From contig DASVVT010000004.1 of NCBI GenBank assembly GCA_036386415.1, positions 1 through 64,000 of the forward strand: a DNA stretch of 64,000 nt. The letters are read 5' to 3'. The DNA comes from DASVVT01 sp036386415. Its GTDB lineage: Bacteria > Acidobacteriota > Blastocatellia > Pyrinomonadales > Pyrinomonadaceae. Under the pieces are notes generated by a model, which did not search any database, was not told the origin of the DNA, and saw nothing but the letters and a program-made list of their open reading frames with translations. The position numbers and the translations under genes were made by a program. Within the stretch, counting starts at the first letter, position 1; every line of letters begins with the position of its first letter. Positions 33,573 through 42,713 of this stretch are shown here, piece by piece.

Positions 33573-35135
33573 TCAGCCGGTTGCCTTGTCCGGCGTGTCC
33601 TGATTGCCATCGGCGGAGACCTCTCTTTCCGCACGCTCGACAAAATTGATGAGTGTGCGGACGGCGACGCCCGTCGGGCCTTTGGCGCTGTAGGGCTTCG
33701 CTTCATCGCCCCAGGCCGTGCCCGCAATATCCAGATGTGCCCAGGGTGTCCCATCAGTAAACTCTTTGAGGAAAGCGGCGGCTGTGATCGTTCCGGCCTT
33801 ACGACCGCCGACGTTCTTGATGTCCGCGATGTCCGACTTGATCTGCCTTGTATACTCTTTGTCGAGCGGCAGTTGCCAGAATCTTTCGCCGACCTCACGG
33901 CCTGCTTCGATCACCTCATTAATCAACTCCTGATCTGTTCCGAGGATCGCTGTGTTGACGTCGCCGAGAGCGATGGAGACTGCGCCGGTCAGCGTCGCCA
34001 TGTCGATGATGCGGGTCGCGCCGAGCTTCTTCGCGTAACAGATGGCGTCCGAGAGGATGAGACGACCTTCGGCATCCGTGTTGATGATCTCGATGGTCTT
34101 GCCGGACATGGCCTTGACCACATCGCCCGGTTTGGTAGCTTTGCCCGACGGTAAATTCTCCGAAGAGGGAACAACGCCGAGCACCGGAATCGAGGGCTTC
34201 AACTGAGCGATAGCACGCATCGCGCCCAGAACGGTCGCGCCGCCAGTCATGTCGTATTTCATCAACTCCATGTTTTCGCCCGGCTTCAGCGAGATACCAC
34301 CGGAATCGAATGTGATCCCTTTGCCGACGAACGCGAGCAGGCCGCCGTCTTCTTTTCCACCTGTGGCAGCAGTAGCGTCGCGCGGCGTGTATTTCAGAAT
34401 GATCAACTTCGCGGGTTCCTCCGACCCGCGCGAGACGCTGAGCAAAGCGCCCATGCCCTCCTGCTCCATACGCGCCTCGTCGAGCACGTCTATGCTCAGG
34501 CCGAACTCGTTGGCGATCTCGCGCGCGCGCTCCGCCATGTCGGAAGGCGTCAGGTAAGCGCCGGGCTCATTCGAGAGGCTACGCGTGAAGTTGACTGATT
34601 CGCCGATCACATGCCCGCGCTCAGCGCCACGCTGCAAAGCCTCTTCATCCGCGCCATCAGCGATTAAAACGAGCCTCTCAATCGTGCGTTCTTCTTTATC
34701 CGCCGTGCGATACTTATCAGGCTCGAACAGACCTATGACAGCCCCCTCTACTGCCGCCCGCGCAGTCTTTTCCGCATCTCCTTCGGCGCGCGGTATTAAG
34801 CCCACGGTCTTGATGTTCTTACAGCGCAGGTAGCGCACAGCCGTCCCCGCAAACTGTGAAACCAGCGCTCTCTTATATTCGGCCTGCTCGCCGACGCCTA
34901 CGAGCAGCAGGCGGCGCGCTTTGAGCGTGTTTCCGCCCGTGAGGTGTATGTAAACCGTCTCGCCTTCCTTACCCTTCAACTCTTCTGATTCAATGACGGA
35001 TCGAATAACGCCACCCGTCGCTTCATCAAGCTCTTTCAATAGACCTTCATCGGCCTTCTCATCTTTGAAGACGGCGACGGCCAGAGCCTGCACGTCCTGC
35101 TCCTGGCAACGCCCCGTACTGGTTCGCACTTCCAT
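33573..35135 (-). CDS. pepA: Leucyl aminopeptidase (M17)
   Basis: A cytosolic, metal-dependent aminopeptidase that removes N-terminal residues from peptides; in some bacteria it also binds DNA for site-specific recombination. I chose the ATG at 35135, preceded by GAGGAAG, for 520 residues; the frame extends up to 35216 with a repeat-like sequence. The catalytic domain is intact: VGKGITFDSGGISLKPGENM with a Zn-binding Lys/Asp, MTGGATVLGAMRAIAQ, and the signature NTDAEGRLILSDAICYA with Asp/Glu metal ligands. The stand-alone gene is followed by a hairpin. Confidence 0.95.
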   Translation of the reverse strand: MEVRTSTGRCQEQDVQALAVAVFKDEKADEGLLKELDEATGGVIRSVIESEELKGKEGETVYIHLTGGNTLKARRLLLVGVGEQAEYKRALVSQFAGTAVRYLRCKNIKTVGLIPRAEGDAEKTARAAVEGAVIGLFEPDKYRTADKEERTIERLVLIADGADEEALQRGAERGHVIGESVNFTRSLSNEPGAYLTPSDMAERAREIANEFGLSIDVLDEARMEQEGMGALLSVSRGSEEPAKLIILKYTPRDATAATGGKEDGGLLAFVGKGITFDSGGISLKPGENMELMKYDMTGGATVLGAMRAIAQLKPSIPVLGVVPSSENLPSGKATKPGDVVKAMSGKTIEIINTDAEGRLILSDAICYAKKLGATRIIDMATLTGAVSIALGDVNTAILGTDQELINEVIEAGREVGERFWQLPLDKEYTRQIKSDIADIKNVGGRKAGTITAAAFLKEFTDGTPWAHLDIAGTAWGDEAKPYSAKGPTGVAVRTLINFVERAEREVSADGNQDTPDKATG

Positions 35136-35232
35136 GATCTTCTTCCTCTCTAAAAAGCCTGGAGTCGGAGAGTCCGAGAGTCTAAAGTCAAAACTGCCCT
35201 GTGGCTTCACACTCAAGGTATCAGGCTCAAGA
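35136..35232. repeat. Short repeat-derived spacer between smpB and pepA
   Basis: AGTCGGAGAGTCCGAGAGTC and CTCAAGGTATCAGGCTCAAG are duplicated words with a few mirror pieces. It resembles a decayed snap-back element but pairing is weak by eye. Confidence 0.45.
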
Positions 35233-35706
35233 CTACCTTTGATTCACTCGCTCTTTCAACTGGGCGCGCGTCTCGCGCTCGACGGTTCGGCGCATCTCCG
35301 TTTCTCGCTTATCGTACAACTTTTTGCCCTTGGCGACGCCGACTTCAATCTTCACACGCCCGTTCTTCAGATAGATGCGCGTGACGACGAGGGTCATCCC
35401 CTGTAGGGCTTGCGACTGCTCAAGGCGGTCTATCTCGCGCCGGTGCAGAAGGAGCTTGCGCGTTCTGAGCGGATCATGATTCGCCCGGTTACCATGAGAA
35501 TAAGGCGAAATGTGTGCATTGAACAACCACGCCTCGCCATCTCGCACCGCGACGTATGAATCTTTCAACTGCACACGCCCACCCATCACGCTCTTGACTT
35601 CAGTTCCAGTCAAAGCCACACCCGCTTCGTACTTGTCCGAGATGTGGTACTCGTAGAAAGCCGCGCGATTCGTCACCAGCGCCTTTTCTTCTTTGGATGT
35701 CGCCAT
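35233..35706 (-). CDS. smpB: SsrA-binding protein
   Basis: A trans-translation factor that delivers alanyl-tmRNA to stalled ribosomes. It is 157 residues from the ATG at 35706, the family length. The OB-fold sequence is clear: VTNRAAFYEYHISDKYEAGV, then ALTGTEVKSVMGGRVQLKDS, YVAVRDGEAWLFNAHISPYS, and the basic C-terminal tail YDKRETEMRRTVERE. The ssrA gene itself is not seen in the window. A longer reading to 35787 translates the preceding repeat. The neighbour gpsA is on the same strand but separated by a palindromic element. Confidence 0.95.
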   Translation of the reverse strand: MATSKEEKALVTNRAAFYEYHISDKYEAGVALTGTEVKSVMGGRVQLKDSYVAVRDGEAWLFNAHISPYSHGNRANHDPLRTRKLLLHRREIDRLEQSQALQGMTLVVTRIYLKNGRVKIEVGVAKGKKLYDKRETEMRRTVERETRAQLKERVNQR

Positions 35707-35711
35707 CAGTC

Positions 35712-35808
35712 TAAATTTTTGGACCTTTGATTTGCGATTGGAAAAGGGATTAAGACCCTTTATCTGAAACCTGATCCTGCAAATCAAAGATCACAAATCG
35801 AAACTATC
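35712..35808. repeat. Imperfect snap-back palindrome, GATTTGCGATT/AAATCGCAAATC family
   Basis: GACCTTTGATTTGCGATTGG and AAGGGATTAAGACCCTTTATC are mirrored by GCAAATCAAAGATCACAAATC. It lies between gpsA and smpB. The pairing is less perfect than in other families. Confidence 0.65.
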
Positions 35809-36811
35809 TTTCAAACTCACCGCGCAGGGGTCTCGTCATCAACGATTCGACTGCATCCTGCACCCGCTTGCCTTCATAAAGAACAGCGTTCACTTCGGTT
35901 GTGATCGGCATCTCCACCTTCAGTTTTTGCGCCAGGCGATAGACTGCGCGCGTCGTCTTCACGCCTTCGGCGACCTCCTTCATCCCGCTCAGGATGTCTT
36001 CGAGGCTGCGCCCCTTGCCCAGCTCCTGCCCGACAAAGCGATTACGCGAAAGCGACCCGGTGCAGGTGAGCACCAGGTCGCCCATGCCCGCCAACCCCAT
36101 GAGAGTCTCCGTACGCGCCCCTTCCGCCAGGGCCAGGCGCGCCATCTCGGCCAGTCCGCGCGTGATGAGCGCCGCAACGCTGTTCGTACCCAACCCCAGC
36201 CCGGCGACCATCCCGGCAGCCACGGCCATGACATTTTTCACAGACCCGCCTAGCTCAGTTCCAACCACATCCGTGTTCGTATAGATGCGCAGGTTGTGAA
36301 AGCTCAGCTCCGCCTGAACAAGACGACTGTAACGGATGCTGGGACTTGCGGCAACCACAGCCGTGGGTTGGCCTGCCGCAACTTCATCGGCGAAAGACGG
36401 CCCTGAAAGAGCTACGAAGCGCGCTCCCAGACTTTCGCCCATCACATCATGCAGCACCTCGGAAATCCTCCTGCCCGTCTCGATCTCTATGCCTTTTGTC
36501 GCGCTGACAAAGATCATCTGCGGCCCGACAAAGGGCAGCATTCCGGTGACCAGCTCACGCGTCACATGCGACGGCGCAACCAGCAGCACCAGTTCCGCCT
36601 TCCCCAGAGCGTCGCTCATCTCGCACGTCGCAGAGACGTTCGACGGAATCGGGTGAGCTGCGAGATACCTGCTATTGACGTGTTCTCGATTGATCTCCTC
36701 GACGACCTCGCGGTTACGCGACCACAGGCGCACCTCGTGCCCCGCACGTCCGGCCAAGATGCTGAGCGCCGTCCCCCAACTGCCTGCGCCTATGACTGCG
36801 ATACGCTTCAT
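35804..36811 (-). CDS. gpsA: Glycerol-3-phosphate dehydrogenase [NAD(P)+]
   Basis: Reduces dihydroxyacetone phosphate to sn-glycerol 3-phosphate, the backbone for phospholipids. The 335 residues match the family. The cofactor loop is IAVIGAGSWGTALS (GxGxxG). Signature parts are ATKGIEIETG, GPSFADEVAAGQPTAV, GGSVKNVMAVAAG with the catalytic lysine, and the C-terminal MGLAGMGDLVLTCTG. plsY follows on the same strand after a palindrome, so gpsA and plsY together make and acylate glycerol 3-phosphate. Confidence 0.95.
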   Translation of the reverse strand: MKRIAVIGAGSWGTALSILAGRAGHEVRLWSRNREVVEEINREHVNSRYLAAHPIPSNVSATCEMSDALGKAELVLLVAPSHVTRELVTGMLPFVGPQMIFVSATKGIEIETGRRISEVLHDVMGESLGARFVALSGPSFADEVAAGQPTAVVAASPSIRYSRLVQAELSFHNLRIYTNTDVVGTELGGSVKNVMAVAAGMVAGLGLGTNSVAALITRGLAEMARLALAEGARTETLMGLAGMGDLVLTCTGSLSRNRFVGQELGKGRSLEDILSGMKEVAEGVKTTRAVYRLAQKLKVEMPITTEVNAVLYEGKRVQDAVESLMTRPLRGEFER

Positions 36812-36814
36812 TGG

Positions 36815-36906
36815 AAAAGGAGACAGAATACAGAATACAGGAGACAGGAGAAAAACTGTTGCCGTCTGTTCATTCTGTCTCCTGTATTCTGTATTCTGTA
36901 TTCTTC
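36815..36906. repeat. Snap-back palindrome, AGACAGAATACAG/CTGTATTCTGTCT family
   Basis: GGAGACAGAATACAGAATAC, AGGAGACAGG on the left is mirrored by CTGTCTCCTGTATTCTGTA, TTCTGTATTC. It occupies the gap between gpsA and plsY. It is the only copy of this word family in the window. Confidence 0.88.
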
Positions 36907-37522
36907 ATTTAAACTTGCTCTCCGTGCCTCGAATTAATCTTCCAATGTTAGCGCGATGCATGAAGACTATGAGCGCGCCGCAGATGATTGAGGCCGTCAT
37001 CACCTGCGGGAAGCTTACCGGCGGCTTCCCGTACAGGCTTAATAACCAGACGCAGAGAGGGAAAGCGGCGGTCGCGGTAATCGAGCCGAGCGAGATGTAG
37101 CGTGTAGCCCAGACGACGAGAATAAAGATCAAGGCGGCGAAGGGGAGGGCGAGCGGCGAAAGGGTCAGAAAGACGCCGACGCCTGTCGCCACGCCCTTGC
37201 CTCCGCGAAAGCCCAGCCACACCGGAAAGATATGGCCTACGACGGCGAGGATGGCCGCCGCTGTCACACACCAGTTGATCCCGAAGTCAGGCGCAGCAAG
37301 TAGCCAGCGCGCCAGCAAGACGGCGATAGCGCCCTTCAAAGCATCGAGCAGCAGCGTGAAGAGGCCTGCCCCCTTCCCTGCCCGCCGCGTGACGTTCGTC
37401 GCCCCCGTGCCGCCAGACCCTGTCTCGCGCACGTCCGCTCCCTCTTTCGCGCGCACGATCAAGTAGCCGAAAGGAATCGAGCCCAGCAGATACGCAGCCA
37501 AGAGAACCAGCACGGGTCGCAT
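36905..37522 (-). CDS. plsY: Glycerol-3-phosphate acyltransferase
   Basis: Inner-membrane enzyme that transfers an acyl group from acyl-phosphate to glycerol 3-phosphate. I chose the ATG at 37522, where GGAG is about 8 bases upstream; a GTG three codons earlier is also possible. The 205 residues have five TM helices. Family signatures are visible: AYLLGSIPFGYLI, SGGTGATNVTRRAGKGAG, and HIFPVWLGFRGGKGVATGVG. The likely partner PlsX is not nearby. It sits next to gpsA, which makes its substrate. Confidence 0.95.
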   Translation of the reverse strand: MRPVLVLLAAYLLGSIPFGYLIVRAKEGADVRETGSGGTGATNVTRRAGKGAGLFTLLLDALKGAIAVLLARWLLAAPDFGINWCVTAAAILAVVGHIFPVWLGFRGGKGVATGVGVFLTLSPLALPFAALIFILVVWATRYISLGSITATAAFPLCVWLLSLYGKPPVSFPQVMTASIICGALIVFMHRANIGRLIRGTESKFK

Positions 37523-37670
37523 CGTCAGCACTCCGCGCCCAGCGAGAAAATCATGGGAAGGGCGAACGGTGACTATAGCAAGCGAATCGACGGTGGGACA
37601 AGTCGAAAGAAAAGGGACTAATCTCCTGGTTTCATCTCTTCTCTGTGCCTGCTTCCGTGTGACCTTCAGT

Positions 37671-38654
37671 TCAATTTAAAAGGGCGGCGATGGGGCTCTC
37701 TGATTTGAGCAAATCTTTGATCTCCGCGTAAGGAACGACCACGACAATCTGCCCACCGGCGCAACCCGCGACGAGACATTCGTCAAAGGAGATAACCAGT
37801 CCATTTTTCGCGACGTTCCATATCTTATAGTTTTCGGACTTGGCCGCGAGGCGCTCGTCCCACCACCCGACATGCATGTTATGCAGGCAATTAGATAAAG
37901 CTTCGTCGTCGGGCGCTCTCCCCTGTGGCGGGCAGATACGCTTCTCCAAATCATGTAGAGTGTATGAGGCGATGACATCCAGATAACGAGACCTGGATTT
38001 GAACAGATCGCTGAGCCTCCGTGTGCCGCCTGATTTGAGATCGTAATTGAGGACGAAAAAATACTGTACGGCATGGGCTGCTCCTCGCCCGTAGGTCTCA
38101 GCACTGAATCTGACGCTCAAAAGTTCAGTATTCGCAAACATGACTTCATAATCGATGCTCAGATATTCAACTACATCCTGATGGTAGCGCGGGAATCTCT
38201 CCTGCGGCTTCATCGGCCTCAACTGAATTTTTCTGTAATCCTCAAACTCTTTCCTCGCCATCGCAGCAACCGCTTGATTGAATCTCTTTAACGATCCGTT
38301 CGTTGCCCCTTCTATCTGCGGAAACGAAACATGATTTCTATACTTCAATTTCGGGTTTTCTTCACTCAGCTCCTTCGTAATGATTTTTAGATCGTCGCCG
38401 AGGTTGATTTCAGGCACGGGTAACTCGGAGTGGTTTTCCTGCTCTGTAATCGTGTGCGTACGATCTTCTCTGTTCGAGTTGAGTGGCTGCGCGGCGGATG
38501 AGGCCGAAGAGACTGGCGCATTATTGCTCCCGGATTCAACTCTCACCTGATCTGCCGCACAAGCCGCCAAACCTGTCAGGTAGAGCGCTGCAACCAGCGG
38601 CATGCCCGATCTTTTCAGGAGTCTATGAGCAATGGGGAAAGGTCGTCGCGGCAT
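37671..38654 (-). CDS. Putative lipoprotein with DUF3298 (RsiV-like) domain
   Basis: A 327-residue protein. The N-terminus has a basic stretch, a hydrophobic segment (GMPLVAALYLTGLAAC) and a possible lipobox LAAC with Cys32, so it may be a lipoprotein. After a Ser/Asn-rich linker the middle domain (YRNHVSFPQIEG ... MARKEFEDYRKIQ) and the DUF3298 part (SVRFSAETYGRGAAHAVQYF, then LVISFDE ... VVVVPYAEIKDLL) match the extracellular domain of RsiV-like proteins. No sigma factor gene is adjacent, so anti-sigma function is unproven. Confidence 0.8.
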   Translation of the reverse strand: MPRRPFPIAHRLLKRSGMPLVAALYLTGLAACAADQVRVESGSNNAPVSSASSAAQPLNSNREDRTHTITEQENHSELPVPEINLGDDLKIITKELSEENPKLKYRNHVSFPQIEGATNGSLKRFNQAVAAMARKEFEDYRKIQLRPMKPQERFPRYHQDVVEYLSIDYEVMFANTELLSVRFSAETYGRGAAHAVQYFFVLNYDLKSGGTRRLSDLFKSRSRYLDVIASYTLHDLEKRICPPQGRAPDDEALSNCLHNMHVGWWDERLAAKSENYKIWNVAKNGLVISFDECLVAGCAGGQIVVVVPYAEIKDLLKSESPIAALLN

Positions 38655-38682
38655 ATCATGGAACGTACGCAGAGGTTTAAGA

Positions 38683-39918
38683 TTAGATCAGGCGGCGGCG
38701 CAGCAGGTCGAGCGCCGCTTGCGAGGCGCGCCAGCGGATCAGGTGACGGTCGCCGGGAAGTTGTAGCTTGCGATGTTCCGTGTGAGCGTCGTCCGCGAGC
38801 GCTATGAAGACGAGGCCGACCGGTTTCTCTTCCGTTCCGCCGCCGGGGCCTGCGATGCCTGTCACACTGAGACCAAAGTCCGTCTCTGCGCGGTGACGCA
38901 CGCCTTCGGCCATCGCTTCTGCAACCTCGGCGCTAACGGCTCCGTGCCGCGCGATCAATTCAGGATCAACGCCGAGCGTGCGGATTTTCGCGTCGTTGGA
39001 ATAGGCGACGACCCCCTCCACGAAGTAAACGGAGGAACCCGGGACTTCAGTGAGTCGCTGGGCGATGAGGCCGCCCGTGCAGCTTTCGGCGAGGGCTAAT
39101 GTGAAGCCCGTGACGGCGAGACGCAGGCCGACGACCTCTTCCATCTTCTCGCCGCGAAATGCGAAGATCGAGTGGCCGAGGCGCTCTTCGATCTGCCCGG
39201 CCAGACCGTCGAGCAGGAGTTCCGCTTCAGCCTCCGACTTGGCCTGCGCCGTCAGGTGTATCTCGACCTCGCTGCGGTTAAAGAGGATCGTCGTCTGAGG
39301 ATTTTTGTACTGCGTGTAGACGGGCGCGATGCGTTCGTCAACCGCTGACTCGCCCATCCCCGCGACGCGCAGGATGCGCCGCGCGACGCGCACATCGCCA
39401 GCCTTGACCGCGAGCTTCGGCTGCACTAATGATTCGAACATCGGGCGCATCTCGCGCGGCGGCCCCGGCAGCAGCACGACCGCACGCCCGTCGTGTTCGA
39501 TGTACATGCCCGGCGCTGTGCCGTTCGGATTATCGAGTATCTCTGCGCCTTCGATGACCATCGCCTGACGCGAGTTGATCTGCGGCATCGAGAGACCGTG
39601 GCGCATGAAGCGTTTACTGATCTCGTCCAAGACCTTCTCGTTGAAGAGGAGTCGGCGCGACATGGCGCGCGCCGCGATCTTGCGCGTGATGTCGTCTTCA
39701 GTAGGCCCGAGCCCTCCCGTCATGATGACGACCCGCGAGCGCCGGAGCGCGTCCTTGATCGTCTCTTCCAGCCTCGCGTCATCGTCGCCGACGATGGTCT
39801 TGAGTTTGACTTCGATGCCGACGCTGTTGAGCTTTTCGGTCAGCCACAGGCTGTTGGTATCGGTGCGATCCGGCGTCAGTAGTTCTGAGCCGATGGCTAT
39901 GATTTCAGCAGTAAGCAT
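38683..39918 (-). CDS. cinA: CinA family protein (nicotinamide-nucleotide amidase / MoCF-like)
   Basis: A 411-residue protein from the ATG at 39918 (start MLTAEIIAIGSELLTPDRTD). The longer reading to 40044 translates a repeat arm. The N-terminal MoCF-like domain has TGGLGPTEDDITRK and LLPGPPREM, typical of COG1058. The C-terminal CinA domain has LALAESCTGGLIAQRLTEVP and VTGIAGPGGGTEEKPVGLVF, the NMN deamidase signature. It likely recycles NMN to nicotinic acid mononucleotide. No recA neighbour is present. Confidence 0.93.
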   Translation of the reverse strand: MLTAEIIAIGSELLTPDRTDTNSLWLTEKLNSVGIEVKLKTIVGDDDARLEETIKDALRRSRVVIMTGGLGPTEDDITRKIAARAMSRRLLFNEKVLDEISKRFMRHGLSMPQINSRQAMVIEGAEILDNPNGTAPGMYIEHDGRAVVLLPGPPREMRPMFESLVQPKLAVKAGDVRVARRILRVAGMGESAVDERIAPVYTQYKNPQTTILFNRSEVEIHLTAQAKSEAEAELLLDGLAGQIEERLGHSIFAFRGEKMEEVVGLRLAVTGFTLALAESCTGGLIAQRLTEVPGSSVYFVEGVVAYSNDAKIRTLGVDPELIARHGAVSAEVAEAMAEGVRHRAETDFGLSVTGIAGPGGGTEEKPVGLVFIALADDAHTEHRKLQLPGDRHLIRWRASQAALDLLRRRLI

Positions 39919-39947
39919 AAGTTTAGTGGTGCAAGTAAGAGAGGCTA

Positions 39948-40052
39948 ACACTCTCTTTGCGCCCTTTGCGATTATACTTTGCGCCCTTTGCGTTGAGAGG
40001 TACTTTAAACGCAAAGGGCGCGACGGATGGCGCAAAGGACGCAAAGGAATTT
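39948..40052. repeat. Snap-back palindrome, ACGCAAAGG/CCTTTGCGT family
   Basis: CTTTGCGCCCTTTGCGATTA, CTTTGCGCCCTTTGCGTTG is followed by the inverse TTAAACGCAAAGGGCGCGAC and GCGCAAAGGACGCAAAGG. It sits between the kinase and cinA. Confidence 0.92.
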
Positions 40053-40055
40053 CGA

Positions 40056-41837
40056 CTATGGTGACGCCGGGGCATTTTCAACTCCGAAAACCTGTACCTC
40101 GCGCACCCACATGACGAAAGGTCTATTGGCCGGGCCTTGCTGCGCGGGTTGAAAGATGCGCATGCGCGTCGTTTTGATCGGTGCAAACTCGAAGGCCATG
40201 CGGTCGTGATCGTTGCCCGGCTCCATCAAAGAGACCCTGCGCCAGTCGCCGCCGTTATCAGGCGCTTGCAGCTCGACTTTGCGCGAGGGCATGAAGCGAT
40301 CACGGTCGAAGCCCCAGTAGACATAGACGGCGGAGATTGACGCGGGCTCGTCGAAGGCCAGCTCGATCCAGTGCGGGGCGGGCGTCTCGGCTGAAGCCCA
40401 GTTGCCCGCGTTGTAACGCATGCGTGCGATCCGCTGCACGTTCGTCTCTCCATCGGTCAGAGGCGCGGTACTGTAGCCCTCGAAATTGGAATCGACTTCG
40501 ACTCGCGCGGGCTTGAGCTCGATGAGCGCAGAGGGCTGCGCAGGAGGAGGAGGAGGAGGAGTCTCGGCTGAAGTTGAAGCCCGCGGCTGCTCATTGCCCG
40601 TCGCCGTCTTGCTGTCGGTCGTGGAGAGGCTCCTGCGGCTCAGGTACATCAGCGCCACGCTGAGGCCCACGAGGGCGATGAGCGCGGACATGATCCAGAG
40701 GTTGCGTGCGCGGTGGCGTTGCCACTCATCCGCTTCCTGGCGTGTGAGGCGCACAGTGGCGGGCGAAGCGCTCAGCTCATAACCGCAACTGCGGCAGGCG
40801 CGGTCGTTGAGTCCGGCTGCTGCCCCACAGGCCGGGCAGGTATGAGCCCCTATAGGCTGCGTGACGTAGCTCTCGCGCACCGTCGGCGGATCGTGAATCT
40901 CCTGCGTGCCCACTCGATCACGAACGGGCGGTGGCGGCGCGCTTTCGCATTCCTCCAGATCGCTCGTATCGCGCCCGCGAACGCGACGCACGGCGCGCAG
41001 GAATTCGGTTGAATCCGCAAAGCGCTCGCCGGGCTCTTTACGAAGCGCACGCAGGATAATAGCCTCTATTTCCGGCGTCACCTGCGCGTTGATCTCCGAG
41101 GGAGGACGGGGCGGGGTCTGGACGTGCGCGTGTAGAATCTCCGTTCGTGAAAGCTGCTGGTCAGGGCCTCCGAAGGGCGGCGCGCCCGTCAGCATCTCGT
41201 AGAGAATGACCCCTAAGCTGTAAACGTCCGAGCGCTGATCGAGCGATTCTCCTTCGGCCTGCTCCGGCGAGACGTAGTGCGGCGAGCCGTATGTCACGCC
41301 AAGCGTATCCGTGTTTTCAGCGCCGACTAGCTTGACGATGCCGAAGTCAGTGATCTTCACGCGGTCACCCGCAGAGATGAGGATATTGGCCGGTTTGAGA
41401 TCACGGTGAATCAGACCCCTATGCGATGAGCCGTCCTGATCGCGATAGACGAAGGTGTGCGCGCAGATGATGGCGTCCAGAACCTGCTCGAAAATATCCA
41501 GCGCACGCGAGAGAGGCAAAGCCTTCTTCTCGTTCGCCAGTAGGTGCGCGAGCGAGCGCCCCTCGACATACTCCATGACGATGTAGTAGGTCTGCTCATC
41601 GACGATGTAGTCGTAAATCTTGACGATGCCCGGATGATCCAACTGCGACTGGATGTAAGCCTCTTTTTCGAAACGGGACTTCAGGCGGCGCAGGTCGCGT
41701 TGGTCGCCGGCATTGATGGACTTGATCGCCACGACGCGCGGCAACTGTAGGTGAGAGGCGCGATAGACGACGCCCATTCCGCCGCTCCCGATGCGCTCCT
41801 CCAGACGGTAATTCCCGATGATCGTGTCGGTCTTCAA
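40056..41837 (-). CDS. Transmembrane Ser/Thr protein kinase with zinc-ribbon and discoidin-like ectodomain
   Basis: A 593-residue receptor-like kinase. The N-terminal Hanks-type kinase is complete: GSGGMGVVY, Lys39 in VAIK, HRDLKPANIL (Asp146, Asn151), DFG (164-166), and SPEQAEGES. After the kinase a Cys4 zinc ribbon (CPACGAAAGLNDRACRSCG) is followed by a TM helix near 390-410 (IMSALIALVGLSVALMYL). The last about 135 residues resemble an F5/8-type C (discoidin) domain (WASAETPAPHWIELAFDEPA, then VYWGFDRDRFMPSRKVEL). The ectodomain should sit outside the membrane and may bind glycans. The substrate is unknown. Confidence 0.92.
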   Translation of the reverse strand: MKTDTIIGNYRLEERIGSGGMGVVYRASHLQLPRVVAIKSINAGDQRDLRRLKSRFEKEAYIQSQLDHPGIVKIYDYIVDEQTYYIVMEYVEGRSLAHLLANEKKALPLSRALDIFEQVLDAIICAHTFVYRDQDGSSHRGLIHRDLKPANILISAGDRVKITDFGIVKLVGAENTDTLGVTYGSPHYVSPEQAEGESLDQRSDVYSLGVILYEMLTGAPPFGGPDQQLSRTEILHAHVQTPPRPPSEINAQVTPEIEAIILRALRKEPGERFADSTEFLRAVRRVRGRDTSDLEECESAPPPPVRDRVGTQEIHDPPTVRESYVTQPIGAHTCPACGAAAGLNDRACRSCGYELSASPATVRLTRQEADEWQRHRARNLWIMSALIALVGLSVALMYLSRRSLSTTDSKTATGNEQPRASTSAETPPPPPPAQPSALIELKPARVEVDSNFEGYSTAPLTDGETNVQRIARMRYNAGNWASAETPAPHWIELAFDEPASISAVYVYWGFDRDRFMPSRKVELQAPDNGGDWRRVSLMEPGNDHDRMAFEFAPIKTTRMRIFQPAQQGPANRPFVMWVREVQVFGVENAPASP

Positions 41838-41857
41838 ATTTCTGCCCCGGAATCAAG

Positions 41858-41938
41858 TCAAAAGTAAAAAGGTAAAAGGCAAAAGTTATAAAGAGTTTCT
41901 TTACTTTTGCCTTTTACCTTTTTACTTTTGATTTCTTC
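41858..41938. repeat. Snap-back palindrome, AAGTAAAAAGGTAAAAGGC family
   Basis: AAAAGTAAAAAGGTAAAAGG, CAAAAG on the left is mirrored by CTTTTGCCTTTTACCTTTTT, ACTTTTG on the right. It lies between the kinase and the gene at 41937. A weaker relative (GGCAAAAGGCAAAAGC) is at 47387. Confidence 0.9.
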
Positions 41939-42713
41939 ACGCCGTCTTCTTCTCTTCCTCATACACATCGCGTAGCACTTCGGCGATAGGCGGGGGCGGG
42001 ACGTGCGTGCTCTGCCGCCTGCCCGGAGCGGGCCTGCTGGTCATGGGATCGGCATGCGCGAGCTGTTGCTGTTGCTGCGAGTGAGCGCCACCAGCCGACT
42101 GCTGCTGCTGTTGCTGCGCCGCCGCAGCGAGCGCTGGAATCATGTTCAGACGCTCGCGGCTTTCGGCGAGTAGAGTGGCCGCGCGGTTGCGACGTGCGCG
42201 ATCAAGGCTGCGGATGGCGGCCATAGTCTGGGGCGCTTCGGCAGGTTCGCGTTCGAGCTTACGCAGGATGTGCACGTAGCGGCGCAACTCCGAAGAGGGC
42301 GCGAGGCGATGCCGCTCATCCGAAAGATCATTTTCCACCACGTAGGAGAGATGCTCGGCGGCTGCCTCGTGGTCGCCAGCGTAGTTGTAGAGCGCGCCGA
42401 GGGCGAAATAGACCAGGGGCGGAGGGTCCATCATCGAATGCAGGACGCGCTCGCCACGGTCGATTACTTCCGCGACCTCGAACCCGTACCAGCGCCGCTC
42501 CTCGTCGCGCAGGATGTCGTTGGCGGAGATATAAAACTCGAAGATGCGCCCCGTCTCCTGATGCTCGGAGCGCTGGACGGCGCGCCAGATGAAATATGTG
42601 ACGATGGCAAAAAAGACGACCACGGATGGCGGAATCCCCATGACCACCAACATCGCCACGATCACGATGATGGCGAGCAACCTCTGCGCTGATTCTCTTC
42701 CCTTACTACTCAT
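41937..42713 (-). CDS. Membrane protein with tetratricopeptide-like region and poly-Gln tail
   Basis: A 258-residue protein. The N-terminus has one or two TM helices (LLAIIVIVAMLVVMGIPPSV, VVFFAIVTYFIW). The middle (EVIDRGERVLHSMMDPPPLVYF and GALYNYAGDHEAAAEHLSYV) looks like TPR-type helical hairpins. The C-terminal tail is poly-Gln/Ala/Pro (QQQQQQ and QQQQQ tracts) ending in an acidic patch. It precedes the kinase on the same strand, 99 bp away with a repeat between, so functional connection is possible but not shown. No family name is recognised. Confidence 0.75.
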   Translation of the reverse strand: MSSKGRESAQRLLAIIVIVAMLVVMGIPPSVVVFFAIVTYFIWRAVQRSEHQETGRIFEFYISANDILRDEERRWYGFEVAEVIDRGERVLHSMMDPPPLVYFALGALYNYAGDHEAAAEHLSYVVENDLSDERHRLAPSSELRRYVHILRKLEREPAEAPQTMAAIRSLDRARRNRAATLLAESRERLNMIPALAAAAQQQQQQSAGGAHSQQQQQLAHADPMTSRPAPGRRQSTHVPPPPIAEVLRDVYEEEKKTA

